A DNA stretch of 64,000 bases from Bosea vestrisii (GTDB lineage: Bacteria > Pseudomonadota > Alphaproteobacteria > Rhizobiales > Beijerinckiaceae), in the NCBI RefSeq assembly GCF_030144325.1, contig NZ_CP126307.1:4244001-4308000 (forward strand), given 5' to 3'. Positions 19,068 through 27,781 of the stretch are shown piece by piece; position 1 is the first letter of the stretch; each line of letters begins with the position of its first letter. A program made the translations under genes and the position numbers. The notes beneath the pieces were generated by a model that saw only the letters and a list, made by a program, of their open reading frames with translations, ran no database searches and had not been told where the DNA came from.

Positions 19068-19690
19068 GGTTCTGTCGCAAACTGGATTGCAAGGTGTCAC
19101 CTGCATGAGGGCATTTCGACTTTCGGGGATCTTGCCATGTTCAAAGGCCGTCATTTCGACCGATCCGTAATCCTACCGTGCGTGCGGTGGTATTTGGCTT
19201 GCAATTTGAGCCTGCGCGATCTGGAAGAAATGATGGCTGAGCGACGCCTGAACGTCGATCATTCTATCGACAGCGTCGGCGACACGGTCGAGTTCTATTT
19301 CAGCGAAACCCGTGACCTGCCGGCGGCAAAACGCTTCCTGCGGAAGGCACTTGTGCGCCATGGCAGACCGGATCGCATTGTCATTGACGGCAGCCAGACC
19401 AATCACGAGGTGATCCGATCCTAGTATGCCGAAAGCCGTCTGCGAGCGCGATCGCACAGGATCATCGGCGCATCAAGCGTCGCATCCGTTCGATGCTCGG
19501 CTTCAAGTCGGTAATGAGCGCCGAGGCTATCCTCTCCGGCATCGAGATGGTCCATATGATGCGCAAACGACAGGCGAGATTTTGCCCATAATCCACGCCC
19601 CTCGATCGCCGAACAGTTCGAGATCCTCGCGGCCTGATCTGGGCCATCGGGCGACGCTCCTCCCGTCAAATTCCGGATTGCGACAGAGCC
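19068..19690 (+). mobile_element. Degenerate IS6-family insertion sequence (internal deletion)
   Basis: The left end GGTTCTGTCGCAA (19068-19080) and the right end, which reads GGCTCTGTCGCAA in reverse complement (19678-19690), are 13-bp inverted repeats with one mismatch, in the style of IS6/IS26-group termini. The element is only 623 bp; intact family members are about 800-1100 bp. Flanking octamers GCCCAGCA and ATAAAGAA do not match, so no target duplication survives. This implies that flanking DNA was lost or rearranged by the element. Confidence 0.8.
19137..19591 (+). pseudogene. IS6-family transposase, deleted and frameshifted
   Basis: The N-terminal part (FKGRHFDRSVILPCVRWYLACNLSLRDLEEMMAERRLNVDHS) is clearly IS6-type. 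It jumps straight to SVGDTVEFYFSETRDLPAAKRFLRKALVRHGRPDRIVIDGSQTN, skipping the middle of the catalytic domain that carries the first DDE aspartate (MDETY region). After a stop at 19424 the C-terminus continues in another frame from 19457 (QDHRRIKRRIRSMLGFKS...MVHMMRKRQARF) to a stop at 19591. It cannot transpose on its own. Confidence 0.85.
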
Positions 19691-19876
19691 ATAAAGAATC
19701 CCTATGGCGGCAGAATGCAGTTGTGGTTCCCAGGCCAAGGCCACCGAACCTAGACTTTCCTCCAGTCGGGTATGCCAACCAAGCCCGATCGGATCGGAAG
19801 TCGCCTGCGTGCGACGATGCCGGTTCCGGCTAACCGCGACGAGATCGCGGAGTACGATCAGGGAACGGAGTCGATC

Positions 19877-21064
19877 ATGGCCACGACAACAGACCGTAGA
19901 GCCTTCTGTCTTCTAGCGTCCGCCGCCTGCCTTGCCGTTGCACCTGCCTTCCATGGGGTGGCGCTGGCGCAGGACAACGGCATCCGACTCGGCATCGTCG
20001 CGCCGATGAGCGGCCCCAATGCACGCTATGGCGCGTTTTCGCTGCGCGGCGCGCAGCTCGCCGCCAAGGAGATCAACGCGGCCGGCGGCATCGACGGGCG
20101 CAAGATCGAGGTCTTCTCCGCCGACAGCCAGGGTACGCCGGTCGAGGGCGTCTCGGCGACGCGGCGCCTGATCGCGCAGGACAAGGTCGATTTCGTCATC
20201 GGCGACGTTTCGAGCTCGGTGACGCTGGCGATGCAGCCGGTCGTCGAGGATGCCGGTGTGCTTCTGATCAACGCGGCGTCGTCCAATCCCAAGATCACCT
20301 ATGCGGCGGGTGTCGGCGGCTTTAAATGGAGCTTCCGCAACTATCCGACCGACGAGAACCGCGCCCTGATCGTCGCGCAATACGCCGCCGAGAAGCGCGG
20401 CTTCACCAAATTCGCGGTGCTCTCGGTCGACAGCGACTATGGCCGCTCGGCGATCGAGTTCACCAAGAAGTACCTGCCTCGCTTCAAGGGCCAGATCCTG
20501 ACCGAGGACTACTACAAGGAAGGCGAGGTCGATTTCCGCAGCGTGCTCGCCAAGATCCGCGATTCCGGCGCCCAGGCGATCATCATGTACGGCCTGGCCG
20601 ATACCACGCCGATCATCGCCCGGCAGATGACCGAGGTCGGGCTCGCCGGCAAAATTCCGCTGATCGGCAATGGCGAGTTCAACACCGAGAAGACGATCAA
20701 GTCGGCGCCGAAGGCCCTGGAGGGTGCCGTCGAGGCCGCAGCCTGGTTGCCGGCCTGGGACAGCCCCAAGAGCAAAGGCTTCGTCACCAGGTTCACGGCG
20801 GAATACCGTGAGGCGCCCAACAACCACGCCTATGTCCACTGGGAGACCGTGAACCTGCTCGGCAAGGCCGTCGAGGCGGCCAAGAGCATCGATCGCACCA
20901 AGGTCCGCGATGCGCTCGCCAAGATCAAATATGACAGCGCCGTCGGCGAGGTGACCTTCGACGACCACAACCAGGCGAAGCTGCCGATGATCCTGCTCCA
21001 GATCGAGGACGGCAAGCCGGTGGTCAAGGGCGCCTATTCCGCCGATATCGATTATCCGCGCTGA
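19877..21064 (+). CDS. Branched-chain-amino-acid-type ABC transporter substrate-binding protein
   Basis: A 395-residue periplasmic binding protein of the LivK/Peripla_BP_6 type. The ATG at 19877 has GGAG six bases upstream and opens a signal peptide (MATTTDRRAFCLLASAACLAVAPAF...ALAQ); the longer frame from 19772 lacks a ribosome site. Mature landmarks are IRLGIVAPMSGPNARYG, GGIDGRKIEVFSADSQG, SSVTLAMQPVVEDAGVLLINAASSNP and YGLADTTPIIARQMTEVG. It is the first gene of a complete importer operon (binding protein, two permeases, two ATPases), followed by a LysR gene and hydantoinase genes. The ligand is therefore more likely a hydantoin, lactam or amino acid derivative than leucine; this is inference. 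Confidence 0.92.
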   Translation: MATTTDRRAFCLLASAACLAVAPAFHGVALAQDNGIRLGIVAPMSGPNARYGAFSLRGAQLAAKEINAAGGIDGRKIEVFSADSQGTPVEGVSATRRLIAQDKVDFVIGDVSSSVTLAMQPVVEDAGVLLINAASSNPKITYAAGVGGFKWSFRNYPTDENRALIVAQYAAEKRGFTKFAVLSVDSDYGRSAIEFTKKYLPRFKGQILTEDYYKEGEVDFRSVLAKIRDSGAQAIIMYGLADTTPIIARQMTEVGLAGKIPLIGNGEFNTEKTIKSAPKALEGAVEAAAWLPAWDSPKSKGFVTRFTAEYREAPNNHAYVHWETVNLLGKAVEAAKSIDRTKVRDALAKIKYDSAVGEVTFDDHNQAKLPMILLQIEDGKPVVKGAYSADIDYPR

Positions 21065-21096
21065 CTGTTCCCGCGCAGGCCTGAGGGGAGGTCGGG

Positions 21097-21969
21097 ATGC
21101 TGTTCCAAATCTCAGAGCAGATCGTCAACGGCATCGTCACCGGCTCGGTCTACGCCATCGTCGCCGTTGGCATGACGATGATCTTCGGTGTCCTGCGCGC
21201 GATCAACTTCGCCCATGGCGAATACTACATGGTCGGCACCTTCGGGGCCTGGGTCGCGATCGAGTTTTTCGACCTGCCTTACCCGATCGCCGTCGCGGCC
21301 GGGGTCATTGCCACGGCGTTCGTGGCTCTGGTCGTCGGTAAGTTCGTGATGCAGCGCATGGTGGGTGCGCCGGCTGAGGCCGGCGTGCTGGCGACGCTGG
21401 GCATCGCGCTCATCCTGCAGAACACCGTCATCCTCGTCTTCGGCGGCGGCTACAAGTTCTTCGAGGGCGGCTATATCGAGCCGGTCACGATCTTCGGCGT
21501 CTCGCTCGCCGAGCAGCGCCTCCTGATCATCGTCATCGCGGTGCTGGTCTTCTTCGGGCTCGAGCTGCTCGTCACCTATAGCCGCATGGGCAAGGCGATG
21601 CGGGCCGTCTCGCAGAACGTCGATTGCTGCGCGGTGGTGGGCATCGATGTGCGCAAGGTGGTGGTCACGACCTTCATCCTGGGCGCTGCGCTCGCCGGTC
21701 TGTCGGGCGTGCTCACGGCGCCGGTCAATGTCAGCGTCTATGGCGGCATGGGCGAGCTCATCACCTTCAAGACGTTGCCGATCATCATCATGGGCGGGCT
21801 CGGCAATGTTCGCGGCACCTTCTTCGCGGCTATGATCCTGGGCATCGCCGAGAGCCTGGTGGCCACCTATGTCGGCCTGCAATTCCGCGACACGGTCGGC
21901 TTCGCCACCTTGATGCTCGTCCTGATGTGGCGGCCGCACGGACTGTTCTCCGCCCAGGCCCGCTACTGA
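21097..21969 (+). CDS. livH: Branched-chain-type ABC transporter permease, LivH family
   Basis: A 290-residue integral membrane protein with about eight hydrophobic spans. The start MLFQISEQIVNGIVTGSVYAIVAVGMTMIFGVLRAINFAHGEYYMVG is the LivH hallmark. The coupling-loop region is SRMGKAMRAVSQNVDCCAVVGIDV, and the later GGMGELITFKTLPIIIMGGLGNVRGTFFAA is conserved. AGGGGAGGTCGGG precedes the ATG. It lies 32 bp after the binding-protein gene and is part of the same operon. It forms the heteromeric channel with LivM. Confidence 0.93.
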   Translation: MLFQISEQIVNGIVTGSVYAIVAVGMTMIFGVLRAINFAHGEYYMVGTFGAWVAIEFFDLPYPIAVAAGVIATAFVALVVGKFVMQRMVGAPAEAGVLATLGIALILQNTVILVFGGGYKFFEGGYIEPVTIFGVSLAEQRLLIIVIAVLVFFGLELLVTYSRMGKAMRAVSQNVDCCAVVGIDVRKVVVTTFILGAALAGLSGVLTAPVNVSVYGGMGELITFKTLPIIIMGGLGNVRGTFFAAMILGIAESLVATYVGLQFRDTVGFATLMLVLMWRPHGLFSAQARY

Positions 21970-22008
21970 AGGCGCGGCCCTTTCCGGCCCCCTGTCCGAG
22001 GATCGACG

Positions 22009-22995
22009 ATGTCGCTGAACGAGACCTCGCTTCCCGCGCCCAGCCGCGACCTTCGCCTGCCCTTCGGGCTCGCCTTTGCCGCGGTTGCCTGTCTCGCGCC
22101 ACTGATGCTCGGCAGCTACGCACTCCACGCCGTGATCATCTCGCTGATCTTTCTGCTGCCGGCGCACGGGCTCAACCTGCTCGTGGGCTATACCGGGCTG
22201 CTCTCGCTCGCGCAGGCGGCCTTCTTCGGGATCGGCGCGTATGTCTCGGCCCTGATGGCGGTCCACTGGGGGACGCCATTCTACGTCAACCTCATAGCCG
22301 CCGGATCTGCGGCGGGGCTGCTCGCATTGCCGCTTGGCATTCCGGCGCTCAGATTGCGCTCGACGTCGTTCGTCATGTGCACCCTCGGCTTTGTCATCAT
22401 CGGCCAAGCGGTGGCGAAGAACTGGATCAGCGTGACACGCGGCGACATGGGCCTGTCTGCCATCCCCAAACCGTATTTCGCACTAGGACCGGCCTCCTTC
22501 ACCGTCTCGAGCACGGTCGGCTTCTATTATCTCGTGCTCGCCATCGCCGCGCTCGCGACGCTCGCCGTCTGGCTCATCGTCAAATCGCCGGCCGGTCGCA
22601 ACATGGTGGCGATCCGCGAGAATGAGACGCTCGCCGAGTCGGTGGGTGTGCCGACATGGCGCTACAAGCTGGTCGTCTTCATGATCAGCGCCGCCTTCGC
22701 CGGCCTCGGCGGCAGCGTTTATGCGCATTATCTGACAGTGGTCAGCCCGCTGACCTTTCAGATGTCCTATTCGACCCTGATGCTGATCATCGTGCTCGGC
22801 GGCGGGCCGGGCACGATCTCAGGCGTCGTTTTCGGCAGCCTGCTCTTCGTCGGCCTGTCGGAGTTTCTGCGCATCGCGCCCGAACTGCGCATGATCGCCT
22901 ACGGCTTCTGCCTGCTGGCGCTGGTGTTCTGGTTCCCCAAGGGCTTCGCACCGCTGATCACCCGCTTCTGGTCCATGCTGAGGGGGCGTTCATGA
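22009..22995 (+). CDS. livM: Branched-chain-type ABC transporter permease, LivM family
   Basis: A 328-residue membrane permease with about ten spans. LIFLLPAHGLNLLVGYTGLLSLAQAAFFGIGAYVSALM is the LivM core signature, and GRNMVAIRENETLAESVGVPTWRYKL is the cytoplasmic coupling segment that meets the ATPases. The C-terminus ends WFPKGFAPLITRF, typical for the family. Its stop overlaps the LivG start as ATGA, so translation is coupled. Together with LivH it forms the translocation pathway. Confidence 0.93.
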   Translation: MSLNETSLPAPSRDLRLPFGLAFAAVACLAPLMLGSYALHAVIISLIFLLPAHGLNLLVGYTGLLSLAQAAFFGIGAYVSALMAVHWGTPFYVNLIAAGSAAGLLALPLGIPALRLRSTSFVMCTLGFVIIGQAVAKNWISVTRGDMGLSAIPKPYFALGPASFTVSSTVGFYYLVLAIAALATLAVWLIVKSPAGRNMVAIRENETLAESVGVPTWRYKLVVFMISAAFAGLGGSVYAHYLTVVSPLTFQMSYSTLMLIIVLGGGPGTISGVVFGSLLFVGLSEFLRIAPELRMIAYGFCLLALVFWFPKGFAPLITRFWSMLRGRS

Positions 22996-23762
22996 CCGGG
23001 CTTCCCATCCTCGACATCGCCGGGCTCAGCAAGTCCTACGGCGCGATCCAGGCCGTGGATGCGGTCGATCTCCAGGTCCATCGCGGCGAGATCTGCGGGC
23101 TGATCGGCCCCAATGGCTCGGGCAAATCGACCTTCTTCGACTGTACCTCGGGCCTGGCCCGGCCCAATGCCGGCACGGTCAAGCTCGACGGCCACGACAT
23201 CACCGGCTGGTCGCTGAACCGCATCGCTCGCGAAGGGCGCATGCTGCGCTCCTTCCAGAAGACGGTGACCTTCGGGGCCCTCGACGTCGAGGAGAATCTC
23301 GTCATCGCCGGGCAGATGTTCACCTTTCCGGGCCTGTGGTCGACCTTCGGCATCGGCGCCCGCTCGCGCGCCAGGATCGACGGGCTGCGTAAGCGGGCGC
23401 GCGAACTGATCAAGCTCTCAGGGCTCTGGGACGTACGCACGCAAGCCGCCGGCAACCTGTCGGGCGGCCAGCAGAAGCTGATTCAGTTCGCCTCGATGCT
23501 GATGCCCGAGCCCAAGCTGATCCTGCTCGACGAGCCGATGGCGGGGATCAATCCCAAGCTGATCGAGCGCGTCGTCGAGGCGATCCGATTTGCCAATACG
23601 GAGCTTGGCGTCAGCTTCCTCGTGATCGAGCACAACATCGACGTCATCACCAGCATTTGCCAGCGCGTCGCCGTGCTCGACCAGGGTCGCAAGCTCGCGG
23701 AGGGCACGCCCGACGAGATCGTGCGCAACCAGGCGGTCAGGGAGGCCTATCTTGGTGGCTGA
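22992..23762 (+). CDS. livG: Branched-chain-type ABC transporter ATP-binding protein, LivG family
   Basis: A 256-residue ATPase. Walker A is GPNGSGKST (about 41-49), the signature is LSGGQQKLIQFASML, Walker B is LILLDEPMAGINP and the H-loop lies in LVIEHNIDVI. I used the ATG at 22992, which overlaps the livM stop; the longer upstream frame is only an unopened reading frame inside livM. It pairs with LivF as the energising heterodimer of the importer. The LivF gene begins 11 bases before its stop. Confidence 0.93.
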   Translation: MTGLPILDIAGLSKSYGAIQAVDAVDLQVHRGEICGLIGPNGSGKSTFFDCTSGLARPNAGTVKLDGHDITGWSLNRIAREGRMLRSFQKTVTFGALDVEENLVIAGQMFTFPGLWSTFGIGARSRARIDGLRKRARELIKLSGLWDVRTQAAGNLSGGQQKLIQFASMLMPEPKLILLDEPMAGINPKLIERVVEAIRFANTELGVSFLVIEHNIDVITSICQRVAVLDQGRKLAEGTPDEIVRNQAVREAYLGG

Positions 23763-24495
23763 GACAAGTCTTTCGATTGCGGGCCTGCGTGCGGGCTACG
23801 GCTCGCTCGACATCCTCAACGGCGTCGATCTCGATGTGCCGCAGGGCCAATTCGTTGCGCTGATGGGTCCCAACGGCGCCGGCAAATCGACCCTCCTCAA
23901 GACGCTCTACGGCATGACGACGGTGAAAGGTGGCGCCATTCGCTGGCAGGGCAAGGACATCGCCGGCCTGCCCTCGCGCGAGATCCTGGCCGAGGGCGTA
24001 TCCTTCGTGCCTCAGGGCCGCTGCAACTTCGCGCTCATGACGGTCGACGAGAACCTGCAGATGGCCGCCTACACCTTGCGCGACGCAAGGGTGAAAGCCG
24101 ACCGAGACTATGTCTATGAACTCTTCCCGATCCTTAAGAAGCGTCGCTCGACGCTGGCCGGGAATATGTCGGGTGGCGAGCAGCAACTCCTCGAGGTCGC
24201 GATGGCCGTGCTCCAGCGGCCGCGCATTCTGCTGGTCGACGAGCCTTCGGTGGGCCTTTCGCCAGCGGCGATTGGCATCGTCTTCGACGAGTTGCTGCGC
24301 ATCAACGCGATGGGCCAGACCATCCTGCTCGTCGAACAGAACACCAAGAAGGCGATGGAGGTGGCGCAGCGCGCCGTCATCCTGCGGCTGGGCCAGGTGA
24401 TCTGGGATGGCAAGCCGGCCGAGATCAGCCATGAAGAGCTCGGCGAGCTGTTCATGACCGGCAAGATGCGCGGCGAGGCGGAGGCACCGCACTGA
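23752..24495 (+). CDS. livF: Branched-chain-type ABC transporter ATP-binding protein, LivF family
   Basis: A 247-residue ATPase. Walker A is GPNGAGKST, the signature is MSGGEQQLLEVAMAV, Walker B is ILLVDEPSVGLSP and the switch region is ILLVEQNTKKAM. It begins with TTG or an equivalent weak codon inside the end of livG (11-base overlap), consistent with tight coupling. The C-terminal ELGELFMTGKMRGEAEAPH is slightly longer than usual. It closes the five-gene importer; a LysR gene follows after 90 bp in the same direction. Confidence 0.93.
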   Translation: MVAETSLSIAGLRAGYGSLDILNGVDLDVPQGQFVALMGPNGAGKSTLLKTLYGMTTVKGGAIRWQGKDIAGLPSREILAEGVSFVPQGRCNFALMTVDENLQMAAYTLRDARVKADRDYVYELFPILKKRRSTLAGNMSGGEQQLLEVAMAVLQRPRILLVDEPSVGLSPAAIGIVFDELLRINAMGQTILLVEQNTKKAMEVAQRAVILRLGQVIWDGKPAEISHEELGELFMTGKMRGEAEAPH

Positions 24496-24585
24496 CGGCC
24501 ACCGAGCTGACGGCCATCGAGGGGTCCCGGTTTCGTGTTCCATGGGAATGCCCTAACCTCGCCCGCTGGGGAGGCGGCCGGGTCG

Positions 24586-25557
24586 ATGAGCGTCGATTTC
24601 AAGAAGTTGAAGAGTTTCGTGAAGGTCGTCGACGCCGGAAGCGTCTCGCGCGCGGCCGACATTCTGCGCACGGCCCAGCCGGCACTGTCCCAGCAGATCG
24701 CCGCGCTGGAAAGCCATTTCAAGCACAAGCTCCTGATCCGCAGCAATCACGGCATCACGCCGACCGAGGCTGGGCTGATCCTCTACCGTCACGCCCAGCT
24801 CCTGCTGAAGCAGGTCGAGCAGGCGCAGACCGACATCGAGCAGTCGTCGCGCTCCGTCGCGGGCCGCGTCTCGATCGGGCTCGCCACCTATTCGGCGTCG
24901 AGCGCGCTTTCGTTGCCGCTGCTCAAGGCGATGAAGGCGCGCTATCCCGACATCGTCATCCACATCAACGACAGCTTCGGCCATGTGCTGAGCGAGTTGA
25001 TCATGACCGGCAAGATGGACATGGCGGTGATCTATGGCTCGCGGCCGATCAAGGGCGTCGTACTGCAGCCGTTGTTCACGGAAGAGCTTGTGCTGGTCTC
25101 GCCGCCGGGCTCCGTCTTCAAGGCGCCCGAGGGCGAAGCGCTGCCGCTTTCGGCGCTGGCGGAGGTCGATCTGCTGCTGCCGAGCCGGGGGCATTTCCTG
25201 CGCCAGATGATCGACGAGTCGCTGGGGCGGGCCCGCGTCACGCCGCATGTCGCGGCCGAGATCGAGTCGGTCTCGTCGCTGGGCGCTGCAATGATGGACG
25301 GCCTCGGCTCGACGATTCTGCCGGGCTCGGTGGCGGCCAGCGCGGTGGGCTTTCGTGGTGCCGTCGTCCGGCCCCTCGTGCGGCCGGCGATGACCGCGAC
25401 GGTCTCGCTTTGCGTCTCGGACCATCTGCCATTGTCGGAGCCTGCCATCGCCGCCCGCTCCGTGCTGATCGAGATAGTCCAGGAGCTGATCCGCGAGGCT
25501 CCGTTCGGCCTGCAGCCGGTCCCCGTCGAGATCGAGCGGGCGCCCGCAGCGCTATAA
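24586..25557 (+). CDS. LysR-family transcriptional regulator (Nac-like)
   Basis: A 323-residue LysR regulator. The winged helix at about residues 1-60 (SVDFKKLKSFVKVVDAGSVSRAADILRTAQPALSQQIAALE) has the A-D-I-L-R-T-A-Q-P recognition helix seen in Nac/Cbl-type members, and the effector-binding domain fills residues 90-300. I chose the ATG at 24586 over the upstream ATG at 24535 because the conserved N-terminus starts there. It sits between the importer and the hydantoinase genes, all on the plus strand, so it is the likely regulator of both. An activator role responding to nitrogen source or substrate is inference. Confidence 0.88.
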   Translation: MSVDFKKLKSFVKVVDAGSVSRAADILRTAQPALSQQIAALESHFKHKLLIRSNHGITPTEAGLILYRHAQLLLKQVEQAQTDIEQSSRSVAGRVSIGLATYSASSALSLPLLKAMKARYPDIVIHINDSFGHVLSELIMTGKMDMAVIYGSRPIKGVVLQPLFTEELVLVSPPGSVFKAPEGEALPLSALAEVDLLLPSRGHFLRQMIDESLGRARVTPHVAAEIESVSSLGAAMMDGLGSTILPGSVAASAVGFRGAVVRPLVRPAMTATVSLCVSDHLPLSEPAIAARSVLIEIVQELIREAPFGLQPVPVEIERAPAAL

Positions 25558-25707
25558 GCAAAGTCTATGGCGGCAGACCGCAGTCCTGTTGGCCAGCCGC
25601 GTCGCGATGCCTTTACCCTTTGCGTGTCGTCGCGGAGCTGACGGCTCCGCGGCCGGAATATCGGCCACGGCCTCCGCGATCTCCGCAAGGCAGGATCAGA
25701 GGATATC

Positions 25708-27770
25708 ATGGCCAAGCTGGCATTCGACACCGGGGGCACGTTCACCGATTTCGCGCTGCTTGACGACGCGGGTGAGATTCATCTTCACAAGGTGCTGAGC
25801 ACGCCACTGAACCCGGCAGAGGCCGTCGTGCAGGGTGTCTCGGAGCTTCTGGAGCGGTTTGGCAACGCCATCGATGTCACCAGATTGCAAGTGCTGGGCG
25901 CGACCACGGTCGTCACCAACGCGGTTCTGGAACGCAAGGGCGTCGAAACCGGATTCATCGCCACGGCCGGCTTCCAGGACATGCTGCGCATCCGCAACGA
26001 GGGCCGCTACGAACTCTACGACCTCAACCTGCGCTATCCCGAGCCGCTCGTCACCCGCGCTAACAGCTTCGGCGCCAGGGAGCGGGTCGCGGCCGATGGC
26101 GAGATCGTCGCCGAGCTGGAAGAGGACACGGTCCGCGAGATCGCCGGGCGCCTGCGCGAGAAGGGGGTTCGCTCTGTCGCGGTCTGCCTGCTTCACGCCT
26201 ACAAGTACCCCGCCCATGAGCAGCGCGTCGCTGCCCTCCTGAAGGACGAATATCCGGACATCTTTGTCTCGCTCTCCTCCGAGGTCTGCCCTGAGGTCCG
26301 CGAGTTCGACCGTGCCTCGACCACGGTGGTCAACGCTTACACACGCCCGCAGATGGCCGGCCATGTCGCCCATCTCCAGCGGGAGTTTGCCGAGAAAGGC
26401 ATCGATCAGCAGGTCCTCTGGATGACCTCGTCGGGGGGCTCGTCCCAAGCCGTCGCGCCGCCGAACTCCCGGTGCGCCTGATCGAATCCGGTCCCGCGGC
26501 CGGCGCGGTCGCGGCCGCCGAATTCGGCCGCATCGCCGGCGAGGGCAGCGTCTTGTCCTTCGACATGGGCGGCACCACCGCAAAACTCTGCCTGATTCCC
26601 AATGGCGAGCCGACGGTCGGCACTGATCTTGAGGTCGCCCACCACCAGCGCTTCCGCAAGGGCTCGGGCTTTCCGCTCAAGATCCAGTCGATCCAGATGA
26701 TCGAGATCGGCGCCGGCGGTGGCTCGATCGCGGCCAAAAACGCGCTGGGCCTGCTCGATGTCGGCCCGCGTTCGGCCGGCGCCCTGCCGGGGCCGGCCGC
26801 CTATCAGCGCGGCGGCACGGAGCCGACCGTCACCGATGCCGATATCTTGCTCGGCTATATGGGCACTGAGTCCTTCGTCGGCGGCTCGTTCAAGGTCTCC
26901 AAGCACGCCGCCCATGACGCGATGGCACGGCTCGCTGACGACCTCAGCGTCGGCGTCACCCGCTGCGCCTGGGGCATCCATGATCTCGTCAATGAATCGA
27001 TGAGCAAAGCAGCAGCGATGCACGCGACCGATCTCGGCGTCGATCCACGCTCGCTGCCCATGGTCGCCTTCGGCGGTGCCGGACCGGTGCATGCCTATGG
27101 CATCGCCCGCAAGCTCGGCATCAAGCGCATCATCTGCCCCACGGGCGCCGGCGTTACCTCCGCCATTGGCCTGCTGATCGCTCCGGTGGCGGTCGATCTC
27201 TCGGCGAGTTTCCCGATGGCGCTGAGCGACTGGGATGCGCCCCAGATGCGCAGCCTGCTCGGCGATCTCGCGGTGCAGGGCGCCGAAGTCGTCTCGGCGG
27301 CCGGGGTGCCTGCGGAAACGATCGCGAACCGCTACACCGTCGACATGCGCTATGTCGGCCAGGGCCATGAGATCACGGTCGCGCTGCCCCATCTGGACCT
27401 GCCGCAGGACGAGTTCCTGGCGCAGCTGACGGGCAACTTCACCAGGCTTTATCGCGAGCTTTTCGGCCGCACAGTCAAGGCCGGTCTCGAGGTCATCACC
27501 TGGCGCCTGCGCGCCGGCGGCGAGAAGGACAAGGTCACCCGGCCTCATGGCACGACGGCGGCAAACGCCCTCAAAGGCACGCGCGAGGTCTATTTCCAGG
27601 AACTGGGCACGGCCGTCGAGACGCCCGTCTACGACCATTACAGCCTGCCGGCGAACGAGCCCGTGCAGGGGCCGGCCATCGTCGAGCAGCGCGAATCCAC
27701 AGCCGTCATCGGCCCGAGCGGGACGGCCCATGTCGATGTGCATGGCAATCTCGTCATCAACATTCTCTGA
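25708..27770 (+). CDS. hyuA: Hydantoinase/oxoprolinase family protein, subunit A (frameshifted)
   Basis: Large ATP-binding subunit of the HyuA/5-oxoprolinase/acetone-acetophenone carboxylase family, which activates a carbonyl with ATP. The first frame runs from AFDTGGTFTDFALLDD (phosphate-1 motif of the actin-like ATPase fold) through LGATTVVTNAVLERKG to VLWMTSSGG. The second runs from ELPVRLIESGPAAGAVAAAEFGR and VLSFDMGGTTAKLCL to the end. Adding one base to the G6 run at 26433-26438 joins them as SSGGLVPSRRAAELPVRLIESGP and gives 687 residues, the family norm. HyuB starts 11 bases later, so the two subunits are co-expressed. Confidence 0.9.
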
Positions 27771-27781
27771 GGACGATCCCG

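Noticed and set aside
21112..22407. 431-codon minus-strand frame over livH/livM
   Set aside because: Antisense to two clear membrane permeases; no motif.
19691..25610. Similar short sequences (CTATGGCGGCAGA..GCAGT) at about 19701 and 25565 as repeats flanking the importer island
   Set aside because: Only about 18 bases match well; too short to separate from chance in GC-rich DNA, although a genome-wide count could change this.
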